NCBI RefSeq assembly: GCF_030852425.1
Contig: NZ_NSDM01000009.1
Coordinates: 248,001 to 312,000 of the forward strand
Direction of reading: 5' to 3'
DNA length: 64,000 nt
Origin: Saccharothrix longispora
Lineage (GTDB): Bacteria; Actinomycetota; Actinomycetes; Mycobacteriales; Pseudonocardiaceae
Shown: positions 19,131 through 27,632 of the stretch, piece after piece
How positions within the stretch are numbered: the first letter of the stretch is position 1
Layout of the letters: every line of letters begins with the position of its first letter
Notes under the pieces: generated by a model
What the model saw: the letters and a program-made list of their open reading frames with translations, nothing else
The model's database searches: none
Told to the model about the DNA's origin: nothing
Program-made: the position numbers and the translations under genes

Positions 19131-21787
19131 CACACCTCGCGGAACGGCACGTCCGGCACGTGGGTCGCCCACTCGGCCCCGGTCAGCGAGCGGCCCGCCA
19201 GGCGACACAGCTCGGCGGCCGGGTCGTCGGTCCGCGGCACGTCGAACACGCGCAGCCTGGACTCGCCGGTCGCCAGCGAGCGGCCGTCCGGGCTGAACGC
19301 CACGGCGATGGCGTAGGCGCGCAGCACGCCCAGCGGCCGACGGGTCGGCACGTCCCACAGGCGCACGCCGGTGCCCGCCGTCGCGAGGGTGCGGCCGTCC
19401 GGGCTGAAGGCCACCTCGTAGACGACCTCTCCCTCACCGCGCCCGAACGGTTCGCCCAGGCGGGTGCGGTCGGCGGTGTCCCACAACGAGATCGAGCCGT
19501 CCACGCCGCCGGCGGCCAGCGTGCGGCCGTCCGGGCCGAACGCGATCGCGGTGAGCGCGTCGTCGGCGTCGGCGCGCAGGTCGCCGCGCGGTTCGCGGGT
19601 GGCGGCGTCCCACAACCGGACCGGGCCGCCGTGGCCGGCGGCGGCGAGCGTGCGGCCGTCGGGGCTGTAGGCGACCGTGCGCACGGACGTGCCGCCCGCG
19701 TCGAGCGGCTCGCCGAGCTGGTCGAGGGTCTCCGCGTCCCACAGCCGCACCGCCCGGTCCTCGCCGACGGCGATGGTGCGGCCGTCCGGGCTGAACACCG
19801 CGTGGGCCGGGTAGCCGGTGCCCGCCTCCGTCAGCTGGCCGGTCTGCCGGTGCCCGGCCACGTCCCACAGCCGCACCGCGCCGCCCTCGTCCACGACGAG
19901 CAGCGTCCGGCCGTCCGGGCTGGGCGAGATCGAGTAGACCCGGCCGATGTTGCCGGTCAGCGGCGGGTCGACCGGAGCGCGGGTGGCGGTGTCCCACAGG
20001 TGGATCGGACCTCCCCGGGTGCCCACCGCGACCGTCCGGCCGTCCGGGAGGTACTCGACCACACCGATGGGCCCCGGGTCGCCGGGGAACTCCGCGCCCT
20101 CGTCGACCCGGTCGGCCACGGACCAGCCGCGGGCCGAGCCCTGCCCGTCGGTGCTGACGAGCTCCCGGCCGTCCGCGGTGAACGACAGCGACTCGACCCG
20201 CGCCGGGTGACCGGTGAGCGGGTCGCCGAGCGGCTGCCGCGCGACCGCGTCCCACAGCCGCACCGCGCCGTCGCCCGTGCCCGCGGCGAGGGTGCGGCCG
20301 TCCGGGCTGAACGCCACCTCGTGCACGGGCGCGCCGGCGTCCAGTGGCGTCCCGACCGGCGTGCGGTCGGCCGTCCGCCACACCCGCACCGCGCCGTCCC
20401 GGCCGCCGGTGGCGAGCGTGCCGGCCGGGCCGAACGCGAGCGCGCGCGCCCCGCCGGCGTGCCCGGTGAGCGGTTCGCCCACCGGGACGCCCGCGCGCAC
20501 GTCCCACAGCCGGATCGACCCGTCGTCGTCGCCGACCGCGAGCGTGCCGCCGTCGGGGGCCAGCGCGAACGACGCGGGGGCCCCGGACGGGCCGGCCACC
20601 TCGCCGAGCCGCGCGCCGGTCGCGACGTCCCACAGCGCGACCGAGGCCGCTCCGCGCACGGCGAGCACGGCGCCGTCGGGGCTGAGCAGGAGCGAGTCCG
20701 CGTCGCGGGGGTCGCTCGCGATCGGCCCGCCGACCGGTTCCCGCCGGGTCGCGTCCCACAGGCGCACCACGTCGCCGGCGGCGATCGCGAGCACCCGGCC
20801 GTCCGCGCTCAGGGCGAGGGCCTCGACGTCCTCGGCGTCGGCGACCGGGTCGCCGACCGGCTCGCCCGTGCGGGTGGCAGCCAACCGCACGGCCCCGTCC
20901 CGCACCCCGGCGAAGGTCCCGCCGTCGGCGGACAGCGCCCGCACGTGCGGGACCCCGGCGGTCCACCGGTCGGGCCGCACGAGCGCGTCGATCATCGCGG
21001 CGCGGCTCCGCCCGGTCGGGTCGAGCCGCCACGCGGCCACGGCGAGCAGCCGGGACAGGGCCGGGTCCGCGCTGCCGACGGTCGCCGCGCGGGCCGCCAG
21101 GTCGAGCGCCGCGGCCCTGGTCACGGCCGCCTCGTGCCGCCGGTGGGTGGTGACGCCCAGGACCACGGCCACCACCGAGAGCAGGGCCAGGCCGACGACC
21201 GCGCCCCGGCGCAGGCGGGCGGTCAGCCGGCGCTGCCGCACGTCCTCGCGGTCGAGCGCGTCCTCCGGCACGCCGTGCACCGCGGCCGCCAGGGCGCCCG
21301 CGGCGACGCGGAAGCGCGGGTCCGCGCCGGGGTCCTCGCTCCCCGACGCCCAGCGCAGGTCCACCCACGGCGGTTCGGCGGTGAACCAGCCCTTCAGCTG
21401 TGCCGGCAGGGCCGTCGTGCGCTCCCAGTCGAAGTCGCCGTCGCCCCACACGAGGTCGCCGCCGGTCAGCGCGATCAGGAACCGCTCGCGCTCGCGCCGG
21501 GCCCGCCAGAACCCGACCTGGCGGCCCACCCGCGGCGAGGCCGCCGCTTCCGGTGAGGCCAGCAGCACGAAGTGGCGCGACCGGGCCGGCACCGCGGTGG
21601 CCGTCGACCACGGGTCGGGGTCCGCGGCGAGGTCGGCGCGGTCGAGGAACACGCGCAGCGCCCGCGGCCGGTACCAGGGCCTGGCTATGCGCCGGAGCGC
21701 GCGCTGGAGCGCCGGGGCGATCCGATCGCCGGCCGCGTGGCCGGGGGAGAGGAACGCGTCGTAGCCGCCCGGGTCGCGATCATGCAC
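19124..21787 (-). CDS. TIR-like domain / membrane segment / WD40 propeller protein
   Basis: An 887-residue protein in three parts. Residues 5-125 resemble the actinobacterial TIR subfamily (GYDAFLSPGHAAGDRIAPALQRAL, RALRVFLDRADL, FVLLASPEAAASP.VGRQVGFW). A single membrane segment lies near 205-225 (GLALLSVVAVVLGV). The remainder holds about 14 WD40 repeats, most showing FSPDGRTLA...VRLWD, enough for two seven-bladed propellers. TIR would face the cytoplasm and the propellers the outside if the segment is a simple anchor. Family members are thought to be signalling or defence proteins. The TIR-NADase glutamate is not evident. The GTG at 21787 (AGGA upstream) is preferred because relatives start just before YDAF. 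Confidence 0.82.
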   Translation of the reverse strand: MHDRDPGGYDAFLSPGHAAGDRIAPALQRALRRIARPWYRPRALRVFLDRADLAADPDPWSTATAVPARSRHFVLLASPEAAASPRVGRQVGFWRARRERERFLIALTGGDLVWGDGDFDWERTTALPAQLKGWFTAEPPWVDLRWASGSEDPGADPRFRVAAGALAAAVHGVPEDALDREDVRQRRLTARLRRGAVVGLALLSVVAVVLGVTTHRRHEAAVTRAAALDLAARAATVGSADPALSRLLAVAAWRLDPTGRSRAAMIDALVRPDRWTAGVPHVRALSADGGTFAGVRDGAVRLAATRTGEPVGDPVADAEDVEALALSADGRVLAIAAGDVVRLWDATRREPVGGPIASDPRDADSLLLSPDGAVLAVRGAASVALWDVATGARLGEVAGPSGAPASFALAPDGGTLAVGDDDGSIRLWDVRAGVPVGEPLTGHAGGARALAFGPAGTLATGGRDGAVRVWRTADRTPVGTPLDAGAPVHEVAFSPDGRTLAAGTGDGAVRLWDAVARQPLGDPLTGHPARVESLSFTADGRELVSTDGQGSARGWSVADRVDEGAEFPGDPGPIGVVEYLPDGRTVAVGTRGGPIHLWDTATRAPVDPPLTGNIGRVYSISPSPDGRTLLVVDEGGAVRLWDVAGHRQTGQLTEAGTGYPAHAVFSPDGRTIAVGEDRAVRLWDAETLDQLGEPLDAGGTSVRTVAYSPDGRTLAAAGHGGPVRLWDAATREPRGDLRADADDALTAIAFGPDGRTLAAGGVDGSISLWDTADRTRLGEPFGRGEGEVVYEVAFSPDGRTLATAGTGVRLWDVPTRRPLGVLRAYAIAVAFSPDGRSLATGESRLRVFDVPRTDDPAAELCRLAGRSLTGAEWATHVPDVPFREVCP

Positions 21788-22001
21788 GGTCCAATCCTGC
21801 CCGGTGCACCACCACTGCGTCCTGCGGAGCATCGGCATGACCCATCCGGCCTACCGTGCGAACACGCTCGGTGACCAGCAGTGGCATTCGTGCCGCTGAA
21901 TGGCGGGACCCGCCCCGCGGGGTGACCATGGACCTCGCGGCTCGTGGGCCACCGGCTGGGCGGGCCGCGGACCGCGACCCCGGACGAAAGGCGACCACGA
22001 C

Positions 22002-22370
22002 GTGCACGCCTCGACGCAGGACCCCGCCCCACCGCCGTTCAGGCTCGACGTGGAGCGCCTCGCCGACGCCGTCCTCGTCACCGTGGCCGGTGAGCTGGAC
22101 CAGTCCACCGCGCCGCGGCTGCGCGAGGCGCTCGACGCGGCGCTGCGCGACCGGCCGGGCGTGGTCGTCGTCGACCTGCGCGGGGTGGACCTGCTCGCCT
22201 CGGCGGGGTTGGCCGCCCTGATCGCCGCCCACGACCAGGCGCTGCCGGACACGGCGCTGCGGGTGGTGGCGGGCGACACGACTCCGTCGATGCGCTCGGT
22301 GCGCCTCACCGGCCTCGACGAGCTGCTCGTCGTGCACCCGACGCTGGACCACGCGCTCGCCGCGTCCTGA
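22002..22370 (+). CDS. STAS-domain anti-sigma factor antagonist
   Basis: A 122-residue single-domain STAS protein, the SpoIIAA/RsbV type that binds an anti-sigma factor when unphosphorylated. The phosphorylatable serine lies in DLLASAGLAAL near residue 68, after the beta strand VVVVDLRGV. The GTG at 22002 is chosen with AAAGG about 10 nt upstream; the upstream frame is not part of the fold. It is divergent from the TIR-WD40 gene. No sigma factor or anti-sigma kinase is adjacent, so its partner lies elsewhere. Confidence 0.88.
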   Translation: MHASTQDPAPPPFRLDVERLADAVLVTVAGELDQSTAPRLREALDAALRDRPGVVVVDLRGVDLLASAGLAALIAAHDQALPDTALRVVAGDTTPSMRSVRLTGLDELLVVHPTLDHALAAS

Positions 22371-22533
22371 GCCGGCCGCCCGGTGGCGGGACCGCGGCGC
22401 CCCCGCTCTCCCCGGGGCCACGGGCGTGATCCGGTGGACCTCGCCGCCGGCCCGCGCACGCGTCACCGCCGCCCGGTTGTGGATCACACCCGCGCCGGGG
22501 ATGACCCGGGGACGCGCGAGCGTTCACCTCGAT

Positions 22534-22564
22534 GGGTACCGAACGACGACGGGTACCGGACGAC
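22534..22564. repeat. Two direct repeats upstream of msrA
   Basis: GGGTACCGAACGAC (22534-22547) and GGGTACCGGACGAC (22551-22564) differ at one base with a 17-bp period. They lie directly before the msrA ribosome-binding site and could be a regulator site. Confidence 0.45.
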
Positions 22565-22585
22565 AGTGAGGAGCGGAGCGACCAC

Positions 22586-23089
22586 ATGGCCACTGCTACC
22601 GAGAAGGCCGTCCTCGCGGGCGGGTGTTTCTGGGGCATGCAAGACCTGTTCCGCCGGCACCCCGGCGTCATCTCCACCAGGGTGGGCTACACGGGTGGTG
22701 ACGTGCCCAACGCCACCTACCGCAACCACGGCACCCACGCGGAGGCCGTCGAGATCGTCTTCGACCCCGCGCGGCTGGGCTACCGGCAGATCCTGGAGTT
22801 CTTCTTCCAGATCCACGACCCGACGACGCGTGACCGCCAGGGCAACGACATCGGCGCGAGCTACCGCTCGGCGATCTTCTACGACGGCGACGAGCAGAAG
22901 CGGATCGCGGAGGCGACCATCGCCGACGTGGACGCCTCCGGCAAGTGGCCCGGCCGGGTCGTGACGGAGGTGACCCAGGCCGGTGACTTCTGGGAAGCCG
23001 AGCCGGAGCACCAGGACTACCTGGAGCGCTACCCGAACGGCTACACGTGCCACTACGTGCGGCCGGAGTGGCAGCTCGGCGAGCGTTGA
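22586..23089 (+). CDS. msrA: Peptide-methionine (S)-S-oxide reductase MsrA
   Basis: Repairs the S-form of oxidised methionine in proteins using thioredoxin. The 167-residue product has the active-site GCFWG motif near residue 14, then [23 protein letters not shown], the standard MsrA block. A Cys in [10 protein letters not shown] near the C terminus may serve as the resolving residue. GAGGAG at about 22570 precedes the ATG at 22586. The stop overlaps the TTG start of the MOSC protein, so the two are coupled. msrB is not in the window. Confidence 0.95.
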   Translation: MATATEKAVLAGGCFWGMQDLFRRHPGVISTRVGYTGGDVPNATYRNHGTHAEAVEIVFDPARLGYRQILEFFFQIHDPTTRDRQGNDIGASYRSAIFYDGDEQKRIAEATIADVDASGKWPGRVVTEVTQAGDFWEAEPEHQDYLERYPNGYTCHYVRPEWQLGER

Positions 23090-23592
23090 GCACGACCGTC
23101 GAGGTGGTGGCGCTGCACGTGTCGCCCGTGCACGCCTACGAGGGCAGGCCCGCCGACGGCCCGCGACCCGATCCGGAGCCCGTCTCCCGTGATCGCGTCG
23201 TGGTCCGGGCGGGCCTCGGCCTGGTCGGCGACCGCTACTTCAACCGGCCAGCGCACCGCCGGGCCGCCGTCACGTTCTTCGCCGCCGAGTCGCTCGACCA
23301 CGTCGCGGAGGCCCTCGGCCTGGCCGCCGCGCCGGACCCGCTGCTGGTCCGGCGCAACGTCGTGCTGCGCGGGTTCGACGTGGACGCCCTCGCCCGGCAC
23401 GACGTGTTCGCCCTCGACTCCGGTGACGGCCCCGTGCGGTTCGAGGTCGGCCGCCCGGCGAACCCGTGCGCGTGGATGGACGCGGTGATCGCGCCCGGCG
23501 CGTTCGCCGCGCTCCGGCGGCGCGGCGGGGTGCGGTGCGTGCCGCTCGACGACGGGGTGCTCGGGCGAGGGCCGGCGGTCCTGCTCACCTGA
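23086..23592 (+). CDS. MOSC-domain protein
   Basis: A 168-residue MOSC (molybdenum cofactor sulphurase C-terminal) domain protein. It starts [21 protein letters not shown], shows [10 protein letters not shown] and [12 protein letters not shown], and ends with the conserved cysteine segment [12 protein letters not shown], where MOSC proteins carry sulphur or bind metal cofactor. The only start that fits the fold is TTG at 23086, overlapping the msrA stop as TTGA. This suggests translational coupling to methionine sulphoxide repair. Its exact reaction is unknown. Confidence 0.82.
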   Translation: MSTTVEVVALHVSPVHAYEGRPADGPRPDPEPVSRDRVVVRAGLGLVGDRYFNRPAHRRAAVTFFAAESLDHVAEALGLAAAPDPLLVRRNVVLRGFDVDALARHDVFALDSGDGPVRFEVGRPANPCAWMDAVIAPGAFAALRRRGGVRCVPLDDGVLGRGPAVLLT

Positions 23593-23635
23593 GCGGCGTG
23601 CGATGCTGGGGGAGGGCGACGCACCGGGGGTGGGC

Positions 23636-23779
23636 ATGGCGAAGAAGCGCGGGAGCGGCGTGGCGCCGTACGTGGCACTGCTGGTGGCGGTGATCATCTT
23701 CGTGCCACCGGTGCGGGAGTTCTTCGCGGACCTGATCGCACCCCTCGTGCAGCTGGTGCAGGACTCGTTCCAGGGCTGA
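23636..23779 (+). CDS. Small single-pass membrane protein (47 aa)
   Basis: A short frame reads MAKKRGSGVAPYVALLVAVI and continues through a hydrophobic stretch to a 20-residue amphipathic tail ending DSFQG. One membrane helix spans about residues 10-24, with positive charges on the N-terminal, cytoplasmic side. GGGGGAGGG lies further upstream than usual, so expression is uncertain. No family is recognised. Confidence 0.45.
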   Translation: MAKKRGSGVAPYVALLVAVIIFVPPVREFFADLIAPLVQLVQDSFQG

Positions 23780-23811
23780 GCCGGCCCCGGCGACCACCGT
23801 GCCGGTGACCG

Positions 23812-25062
23812 CTAGCAGGGCAGGTCGAGCAGGCCCGCCTTCTCCGCGGACACCTGCCGCCGGACGCCCTCCAGGGTGTCCAGCACCGCCTGGAGGTCGT
23901 CCGGGTCGTCGAGGTAGCGCAGCACGGCCCGGTGGAACGCGGTGCGCAGCGGCGCGGGCATCAGGTCGGAGGCGTCGAAGCACAACCGGCCCTCCGAGAC
24001 CAGTTCGGCGGCGACGCGCCGCTCCACGTCGCTGCCGTACACCTCCGGGCCGACCAACCGGTTCACCGAGTAGGCCCCGCCGGCCGCCGGCCAGGCGCGC
24101 TGCCCCTCCGTCGAGGCCAGGAAGTCCATCAGCGCACGGGCCTCGGGGGTGTCGCGGAACAGGGCCGCGAGGTCCGCCGAGACCTCCGCCGCCGGTTCCG
24201 GCGCGCCCAGCGACGGGAACGGGAAGAAGTCCGCTTCCCCCGCCGGGTACACCCCGGTCACGTAGGACGCCTGGTGGTCGAGGAGGCACCCGCGCGGGGT
24301 GTCGAACATCGGCTGCGACGGGTCGTCGTAGTTCGTCAGCAGCGTCGCGCGCAGGCCACCGCGCACCGCCCCGCCGCCGATCAGCTCGCCCCACGTCCGC
24401 CACGCCTGCCGCACGGGGCCCTCGTTCCACGGCTGCTCCGCCGCCGCCCACCGGCGGTAGACGTCGGGACCCGCCTCGTGCAGCACGACGTCCTCGACCC
24501 AGTCGGTGCCGGGCCACCCGGCGTTGGTCTGCGCGGCCACCCGCAGGCACCACGGGGTCCGCCCGGCGGCCACCTCGGCGGCCGTGAGGGCGAGCAGCTC
24601 GGCCTTCGTGGTCGGCGGGGTGACCGGGACGTCGGCGGGGTGCCACACCATGCTCTTGAGGTCGGCCTTCACCACCACCGCGTACCGCTCGCCCGACGCC
24701 AGCTCCTCCAGGTCCGCCCACCGCCGCGGGTACTCGTCCGAGCGGGCCGCGACGACGCCGCCCAGCGGCGTCACGTAGCCGTCCCCGACGTAGGCGGCGA
24801 GGTCGCCGGGGCTGGGCAGCACCGCCACGTGCGGCGGCGTGCCCTTCTGCACGTCCGCCCGCAGCACCTGGTCCGGCGCGGTGGTGCCGATGTACTCGAC
24901 GTCGATGCGGCGGGTGTCCTCGAACAGCGCCAGCACCTGCTCGAACCTCTCCTCCTGCGGCCCGGTCCACGGGCCCAGGACGATCACCCGCGCGGGCGCG
25001 GTGGACACCGCGCACCCGGCCAGGGACGCGCTCAGCAGCAGGATCGCCATCAGGATTCTCAT
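23812..25062 (-). CDS. Extracellular solute-binding lipoprotein, last gene of the PknG locus
   Basis: A 416-residue lipoprotein with a clear lipobox (SLAGC) and a family-1-type periplasmic binding fold: VIVLGPWTGPQEERFEQVLALFE, PHVAVLPSPGDLAAYV, and late FLASTEGQRAWPAAGGAYSVNR. No ABC permease genes are near. The gene overlaps (ATGA) the preceding membrane protein gene, and both belong to the operon containing pknG. In Mycobacterium tuberculosis the lipoprotein GlnH and membrane protein GlnX signal amino-acid availability to PknG. By position this protein would be the ligand sensor, though it is longer than GlnH and of a more sugar-binder-like type. Ligand unknown. Confidence 0.82.
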   Translation of the reverse strand: MRILMAILLLSASLAGCAVSTAPARVIVLGPWTGPQEERFEQVLALFEDTRRIDVEYIGTTAPDQVLRADVQKGTPPHVAVLPSPGDLAAYVGDGYVTPLGGVVAARSDEYPRRWADLEELASGERYAVVVKADLKSMVWHPADVPVTPPTTKAELLALTAAEVAAGRTPWCLRVAAQTNAGWPGTDWVEDVVLHEAGPDVYRRWAAAEQPWNEGPVRQAWRTWGELIGGGAVRGGLRATLLTNYDDPSQPMFDTPRGCLLDHQASYVTGVYPAGEADFFPFPSLGAPEPAAEVSADLAALFRDTPEARALMDFLASTEGQRAWPAAGGAYSVNRLVGPEVYGSDVERRVAAELVSEGRLCFDASDLMPAPLRTAFHRAVLRYLDDPDDLQAVLDTLEGVRRQVSAEKAGLLDLPC

Positions 25063-26168
25063 CGGACCCGGTACCTGTACTCCTCCAGCCGGCCCAGGAG
25101 GCCGAGCAGCACCAGCAGGACGACCGCCGACCCGCCGATCGGCACGAGGGGGATCAGGCCGCGCTCGTCGGCGGCGTCCTCCAGGTCGGCGTTGATCCGC
25201 TCCGCCTCGCGGGTCAGCTCGCGCTCGTCGGTCGGCGGAGCGCCGGCGGCGGCCGGGCCCAGGTCCCGCCGGACCCGGGCCACGGTGTCGCCGCACCCGT
25301 CCCGCTCGCCGCCGCAGTGCCGGTCCAGCAGCACCAGCAGCTCCCGCCGGGCGGTCGCCCCGGTCTCGGTCGTGTGCGCCCGCCACCGGTCGACGAGCAG
25401 GTCCAGCGCCCGCGCCGACTCCGCCACCTGCGCCCGGGTCTCCTGGGCGACCAGGGGCACGACCACGACGCCGAGCGCGACGGCGGTGGCCAGCGCGAGC
25501 AGCGGGTTGACCAGGCGCCGGAACCGCCGGACCAGGAACACCTGGGTGGCGACCAGCAGCCCCAGCAGGACGAGGGAGGGCACCAGCCACGACGCGGTCC
25601 GCCACGGCGTCGTGCCGGACTCGGCCAGCCGGTCGTCCAGCGCGTCCCGCTGCGCCTCCAGCAGCCGGTCGAGCTGGGCGAGGATGCCGTGGTCCGGCGC
25701 GTGCAGCAGCTGCGAGGCGTGCCAGAGGTCGGCGGTGCCCAGCGCCGCGCCACCGGGCTGCCGCAGCTGCGCGTCCGCCTGGCCGACGGCGGCGTTGTAG
25801 GAGACCAGCAGTCCTTCCACCAGCTGCAACTGCCTGCTGACGACCTCGCCCGCGGTGTTGTCCTCGGCGATCTGGGCGAGGTACTGGCCGGCCAGCGCGA
25901 TCCGGCCGCGGTACCGGTCGCCCGGCCCCGTCAGCACGTGCTCGGGGTTGGTGAAGCTCTCCACCGCCAGCCGGTCCGCCTCGGCGAGCGCGGCCCTGGC
26001 GGTGGCCGCCTCCAGCACCGCGGGGGCGTTGCGGGTGCGCACCGAGTCGGCGGTGGCCTGCACCGCCGCGCACACCGCCCACGTGGCCCCGGTCGCCACC
26101 AGCGCGGCGACCACCGTGCCCGCCAGCAGGCCGCGCAGGGTCCGGCGGGTGGTGCTGCGCCGGGTCAC
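25059..26168 (-). CDS. GlnX-like four-helix membrane sensor
   Basis: A 369-residue membrane protein with segments near residues 13-35, 190-212, 218-240 and 340-358. Between the first two is an external helical domain of about 150 residues (TARAALAEADRLAVESFTNPEHV, reminiscent of sensory four-helix bundles). Between the third and fourth is a second external part with two Cys. This layout agrees with mycobacterial GlnX, which links the GlnH binding protein to PknG. Start and stop both overlap neighbours (GTGA upstream, ATGA downstream), so it is translated as part of the operon. The GlnX role is inferred from topology and context rather than clear sequence identity. Confidence 0.68.
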   Translation of the reverse strand: MTRRSTTRRTLRGLLAGTVVAALVATGATWAVCAAVQATADSVRTRNAPAVLEAATARAALAEADRLAVESFTNPEHVLTGPGDRYRGRIALAGQYLAQIAEDNTAGEVVSRQLQLVEGLLVSYNAAVGQADAQLRQPGGAALGTADLWHASQLLHAPDHGILAQLDRLLEAQRDALDDRLAESGTTPWRTASWLVPSLVLLGLLVATQVFLVRRFRRLVNPLLALATAVALGVVVVPLVAQETRAQVAESARALDLLVDRWRAHTTETGATARRELLVLLDRHCGGERDGCGDTVARVRRDLGPAAAGAPPTDERELTREAERINADLEDAADERGLIPLVPIGGSAVVLLVLLGLLGRLEEYRYRVR

Positions 26169-27592
26169 GGCCCCGCCCCGCCCGCCAGCTCGTGGCGGCA
26201 CCGGCCGCAGAACCGCGCGGTCGGCGGCGACACGTACGAGCACCGCGGGCACTGCCGGTCGGGTCCCGCGGCCTCCGCCTCGACCCGTCGCACCCCGTCC
26301 GCGACGCCCGGCGCGATGCTGGACCTGGTGGAGCTCATCCCGGCCCAGCGGATGTCCTCCGCGGTGAGGCCCGGCCGCACCACCACCCGCCCGTCGGCCG
26401 GGTCGCCGACGACCTCGACCAGCCGCAGCAACCGCCGCAGCGAGTCCTCGTTGCCCAACCGCGTCGCGAGCGCCACGGCCCGTCCCCACCGCTCGGCCGC
26501 CCGCGGCAGGTCGTCCGCGTCGTACGCGCCGCACCCCGCCTCGATGTGCTCGCCCAGCTCCGTCTCGCCGTCGTAGTGGCGGACGACCGGGTCCAGCCGG
26601 ATCGACAGGCGGAAGTCCTCGGTGAGGGTCGCCCGGATCGCCGCCGAACCGGCGGGCACCTCGGCGTCGTCCACGGCGAGGCTCACCCGGGCCGCCTGCG
26701 CCGGCTCGCCCACGGACAGCGCGTCGGTGTCCACCTCCAGCCACACGCCGAACGCGCGCGCCTCGTCGCCCCAGTTGCCGGTGGGGAACCGCACCGTGCC
26801 GTCGTCGAGCCGCGTGCCCCGGTCGGTCAGGTCGACCTCGGCGGGCAGCACCTGCTTGACCTGGCGCAGCCGCGCGAAGGGCATGGGCTTGACCCGCAGC
26901 TGGAGGTCGGCGACGGCCTTGCCCATCGCCGACTCCACCAACCCGGTGAAGTCGGCGGGCAGGTCGGCGGGCCTGCGCACGGCGTCCACGTCGCCGTGCA
27001 GCACCTCCCCGATCCGCCGCACCTCCTGCGGCGACCAGTCGGCGCCGATGCCGCGCACGTCGCACACGAACGCGTCCGCGCAGTGCCGGAGCGCCGCGTC
27101 GAGCACCTGGCGCGGCTCGCCGTTGTAGCCGTCGGTGAGCAGGATCGCGTGCCTGATCAGGTCCGGGTGCGGTGCGAACAGGCGCGCCGCCAGGGCCAGC
27201 CAGGTGCTCATCGCGGTGCCGCCGTCGCTGATCAGCCGGTTGACCGCCGCCACGGCCTCGCTGCGGGTGCGTTCGTCGGCGACCGCCAACCGCCCGTCCG
27301 CTGGGTAGACCACCTCGGCGCGGTGCGTGCCCTTGACCACGGCGAACAGCGTGCCGTCGCGCAGCACGCCCAGCGCCGCGCAGGTCGCCTGCCGGGCGGC
27401 GGCGATCTTGGTGGGCGGTGCGTCCATCGAGCCCGAGCAGTCGATCATGATCACCTCCGCGGCGGGCCTGGGCAGGCCCGCCGGCCGCAGGCCGGAGGCG
27501 GTGACGGTGACGATCGCGTGCATGTCGGTGTCGCCGCGGGACATGTACTCGTTCTGGTTCACGACGACGCCGAAACCGGCCGGGGTGTCCAT
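26165..27592 (-). CDS. VWA-domain protein with C-terminal zinc ribbon
   Basis: A 475-residue cytoplasmic protein. Residues 45-230 form a von Willebrand A domain with an intact MIDAS (DCSGSMD, then DGGTAMS and LLTDGYNG). A beta-rich middle domain follows, then a helical region, and the last 35 residues form a zinc ribbon (CPRCSY...FCGRCRHE). AAAGGAGG fixes the ATG at 27592. It lies between pknG and the membrane-sensor gene and overlaps the latter by 4 bp. PknG itself has related N-terminal zinc-binding knuckles, suggesting the two may interact. Function is unknown. Confidence 0.82.
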   Translation of the reverse strand: MDTPAGFGVVVNQNEYMSRGDTDMHAIVTVTASGLRPAGLPRPAAEVIMIDCSGSMDAPPTKIAAARQATCAALGVLRDGTLFAVVKGTHRAEVVYPADGRLAVADERTRSEAVAAVNRLISDGGTAMSTWLALAARLFAPHPDLIRHAILLTDGYNGEPRQVLDAALRHCADAFVCDVRGIGADWSPQEVRRIGEVLHGDVDAVRRPADLPADFTGLVESAMGKAVADLQLRVKPMPFARLRQVKQVLPAEVDLTDRGTRLDDGTVRFPTGNWGDEARAFGVWLEVDTDALSVGEPAQAARVSLAVDDAEVPAGSAAIRATLTEDFRLSIRLDPVVRHYDGETELGEHIEAGCGAYDADDLPRAAERWGRAVALATRLGNEDSLRRLLRLVEVVGDPADGRVVVRPGLTAEDIRWAGMSSTRSSIAPGVADGVRRVEAEAAGPDRQCPRCSYVSPPTARFCGRCRHELAGGAGP

Positions 27593-27632
27593 GGGCCTCC
27601 TTTCCACGTGCCTCCCATCCAGGTGCCTCCCG

